Assembly (NCBI RefSeq): GCF_018305005.1 | Contig: NZ_JAGQEG010000044.1 | Span: 1-45,053 of the forward strand | Length of the DNA: 45,053 bases | Source: Collimonas silvisoli | GTDB lineage: Bacteria > Pseudomonadota > Gammaproteobacteria > Burkholderiales > Burkholderiaceae_D | Direction: 5' to 3' | Shown here: positions 44,294-45,053 of the stretch, one piece after another | Layout: each line of letters starts with the position of its first letter | How positions within the stretch are numbered: the first letter of the stretch is position 1 | Notes under the pieces: generated by a model | Seen by the model: the letters and a program-made list of their open reading frames with translations, nothing else | Databases searched by the model: none | What the model was told of the DNA's origin: nothing | Position numbers and translations under genes: made by a program

Positions 44294-45053
44294 GATCGGC
44301 CTCGGCTTAAACCCAGGCGACGTCCAAGCAGACGCGGCGCACGCCAGAGCATGCCAAAGAACAAGGTGGCGTGCATACGGGAAATCAGCAGATTGTCGAG
44401 ACCGACGCGAAAATGGGAAATGCCGTCCGTGGGATAAGTCACGCGGGTCGGCAGATTGACGACGGGCACGCCGTCCCAGTACAGACGCACCAGCACCTCA
44501 GTATCGAAATTCATCCGCTCGCCCAGTTGCTTGCGTTGCGTCAGACGCATCAGGGACGGCAAGGGATAGACCCGGAATCCGCACATCGAATCCCTGATGT
44601 CCAGCGACAAGGTGTTAATCCAGACCCAGACATGAGTTAAATAGCGCGCATAGAAACGCACAGACGGCACACTGTCGTCATATTGAGGACAACCGGCAAT
44701 CAAGCTTTGCGGCTTGGCGGCGGCTTGTTGCAAAAACCGCGGAATATCGTCGGTGCAGTGCTGGCCGTCGGCATCGATCTGCAGCGCATGAGTATAGCCG
44801 GCAGCGGCAGCATGATGGACGCCAGTCAGCACCGCCCCGCCCTTGCCGCGATTGACGGCATGGCGCAACAAGGTGACTTGCCCGGGATGAGCGATTGCCA
44901 ATGCATCAAGTACCGTTGCGCACGAGGCCGAACTGGCGTCATCCACCAGTACGCAGGGCAAATCATGCGCCAGCACTGCCGCCAGCACCGCACCGATGGC
45001 ATGTTCATGGTTATAGACCGGGATCACCGCGCACGGCCTGAATTGCCCGGTTT
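44290..45053 (-). CDS. Family 2 glycosyltransferase, partial (N-terminus beyond window edge)
   Basis: The visible 253 codons encode a GT2 glycosyltransferase. They include PCAVIPVYNHEHAIG at the start of the nucleotide-binding fold, LVDDASS, the metal-binding QIDADGQH and SMCGFRVYP, a membrane segment and a basic C-terminus. The reading frame runs off the right edge in phase, and the codons before the GTG at 45027 continue the GT2 pattern, so the true start lies outside the window. It is the first visible gene of the aryl polyene unit and overlaps the acyltransferase by 4 nt. It would glycosylate or help anchor the product on a lipid. Confidence 0.9.
   Translation of the reverse strand, partial: TGQFRPCAVIPVYNHEHAIGAVLAAVLAHDLPCVLVDDASSASCATVLDALAIAHPGQVTLLRHAVNRGKGGAVLTGVHHAAAAGYTHALQIDADGQHCTDDIPRFLQQAAAKPQSLIAGCPQYDDSVPSVRFYARYLTHVWVWINTLSLDIRDSMCGFRVYPLPSLMRLTQRKQLGERMNFDTEVLVRLYWDGVPVVNLPTRVTYPTDGISHFRVGLDNLLISRMHATLFFGMLWRAPRLLGRRLGLSRGRS

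Overview
The window looks like the chromosome of a betaproteobacterium of the order Burkholderiales, most likely the family Oxalobacteraceae (Collimonas/Herbaspirillum-like). The evidence is the gene order bamB-der-hfq-hflX-hflK-hflC-hisZ-purA, a short 78-residue Hfq, a HisZ-type ATP phosphoribosyltransferase system, a phasin gene, and the surE-pcm-nlpD-rpoS-rlmD block. The genus is an inference. No rRNA, tRNA, CRISPR array, complete insertion sequence or prophage was seen. Almost all genes lie on the minus strand.

Region 1 (1-4800) is a small sugar or polyol catabolism locus. It has an RpiR-type regulator on the plus strand, convergent with a minus-strand set made of an MHS-type MFS transporter and two Gfo/Idh/MocA oxidoreductases, the first of which resembles inositol 2-dehydrogenase IolG. 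A perfect 21-bp palindrome upstream of iolG is the obvious operator candidate.

Region 2 (4900-21500) is a long housekeeping run on the minus strand. From right to left it reads ndk, rlmN, pilW/pilF, rodZ, ispG, hisS, a YfgM-like TPR protein, bamB, der, hfq, hflX, hflK, hflC, hisZ, purA and a purine-type phosphoribosyltransferase. Gaps are short and several genes overlap by 1-8 nt. Clear hairpins follow hflC and the phosphoribosyltransferase. HisS carries an unusual histidine-rich tail built from a micro-repeat.

Region 3 (21600-28700) holds a plus-strand Bax1-I/YccA-like membrane protein, a bidirectional terminator, then the stationary-phase block surE-pcm-nlpD-rpoS with rlmD downstream. A phasin gene on the plus strand is preceded by a perfect 18-bp inverted repeat.

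Region 4 (28700-31900) has a three-lipoprotein operon (CsgG-like, DUF4810, DUF799/GNA1162) and a divergent NodB-type polysaccharide deacetylase lipoprotein.

Region 5 (31967 to the right edge) is most of an aryl polyene (APE/xanthomonadin-like pigment) gene cluster. It forms one tightly overlapping minus-strand unit: glycosyltransferase (cut by the edge), LpxL-like acyltransferase, HAL/PAL/TAL-type ammonia lyase, hotdog thioesterase, LolA-like carrier, MMPL exporter, flavin-dependent halogenase-like oxidoreductase, DUF3261 lipoprotein, ketosynthase, dehydratase, ketoreductase, second ketosynthase and phosphopantetheinyl transferase. The acyl carrier proteins, the acyl-activating ligase and the rest should lie beyond 45053. 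The most interesting combination is an ammonia lyase (a cinnamate-type starter) with a protein carrying the motifs of flavin-dependent halogenases, which predicts a halogenated aryl polyene on the cell surface.

A cross-cutting oddity is that several proteins here carry short in-frame tandem repeats at or near their ends or in linkers (MFS transporter, HisS, RpoS, dehydratase, PPTase).
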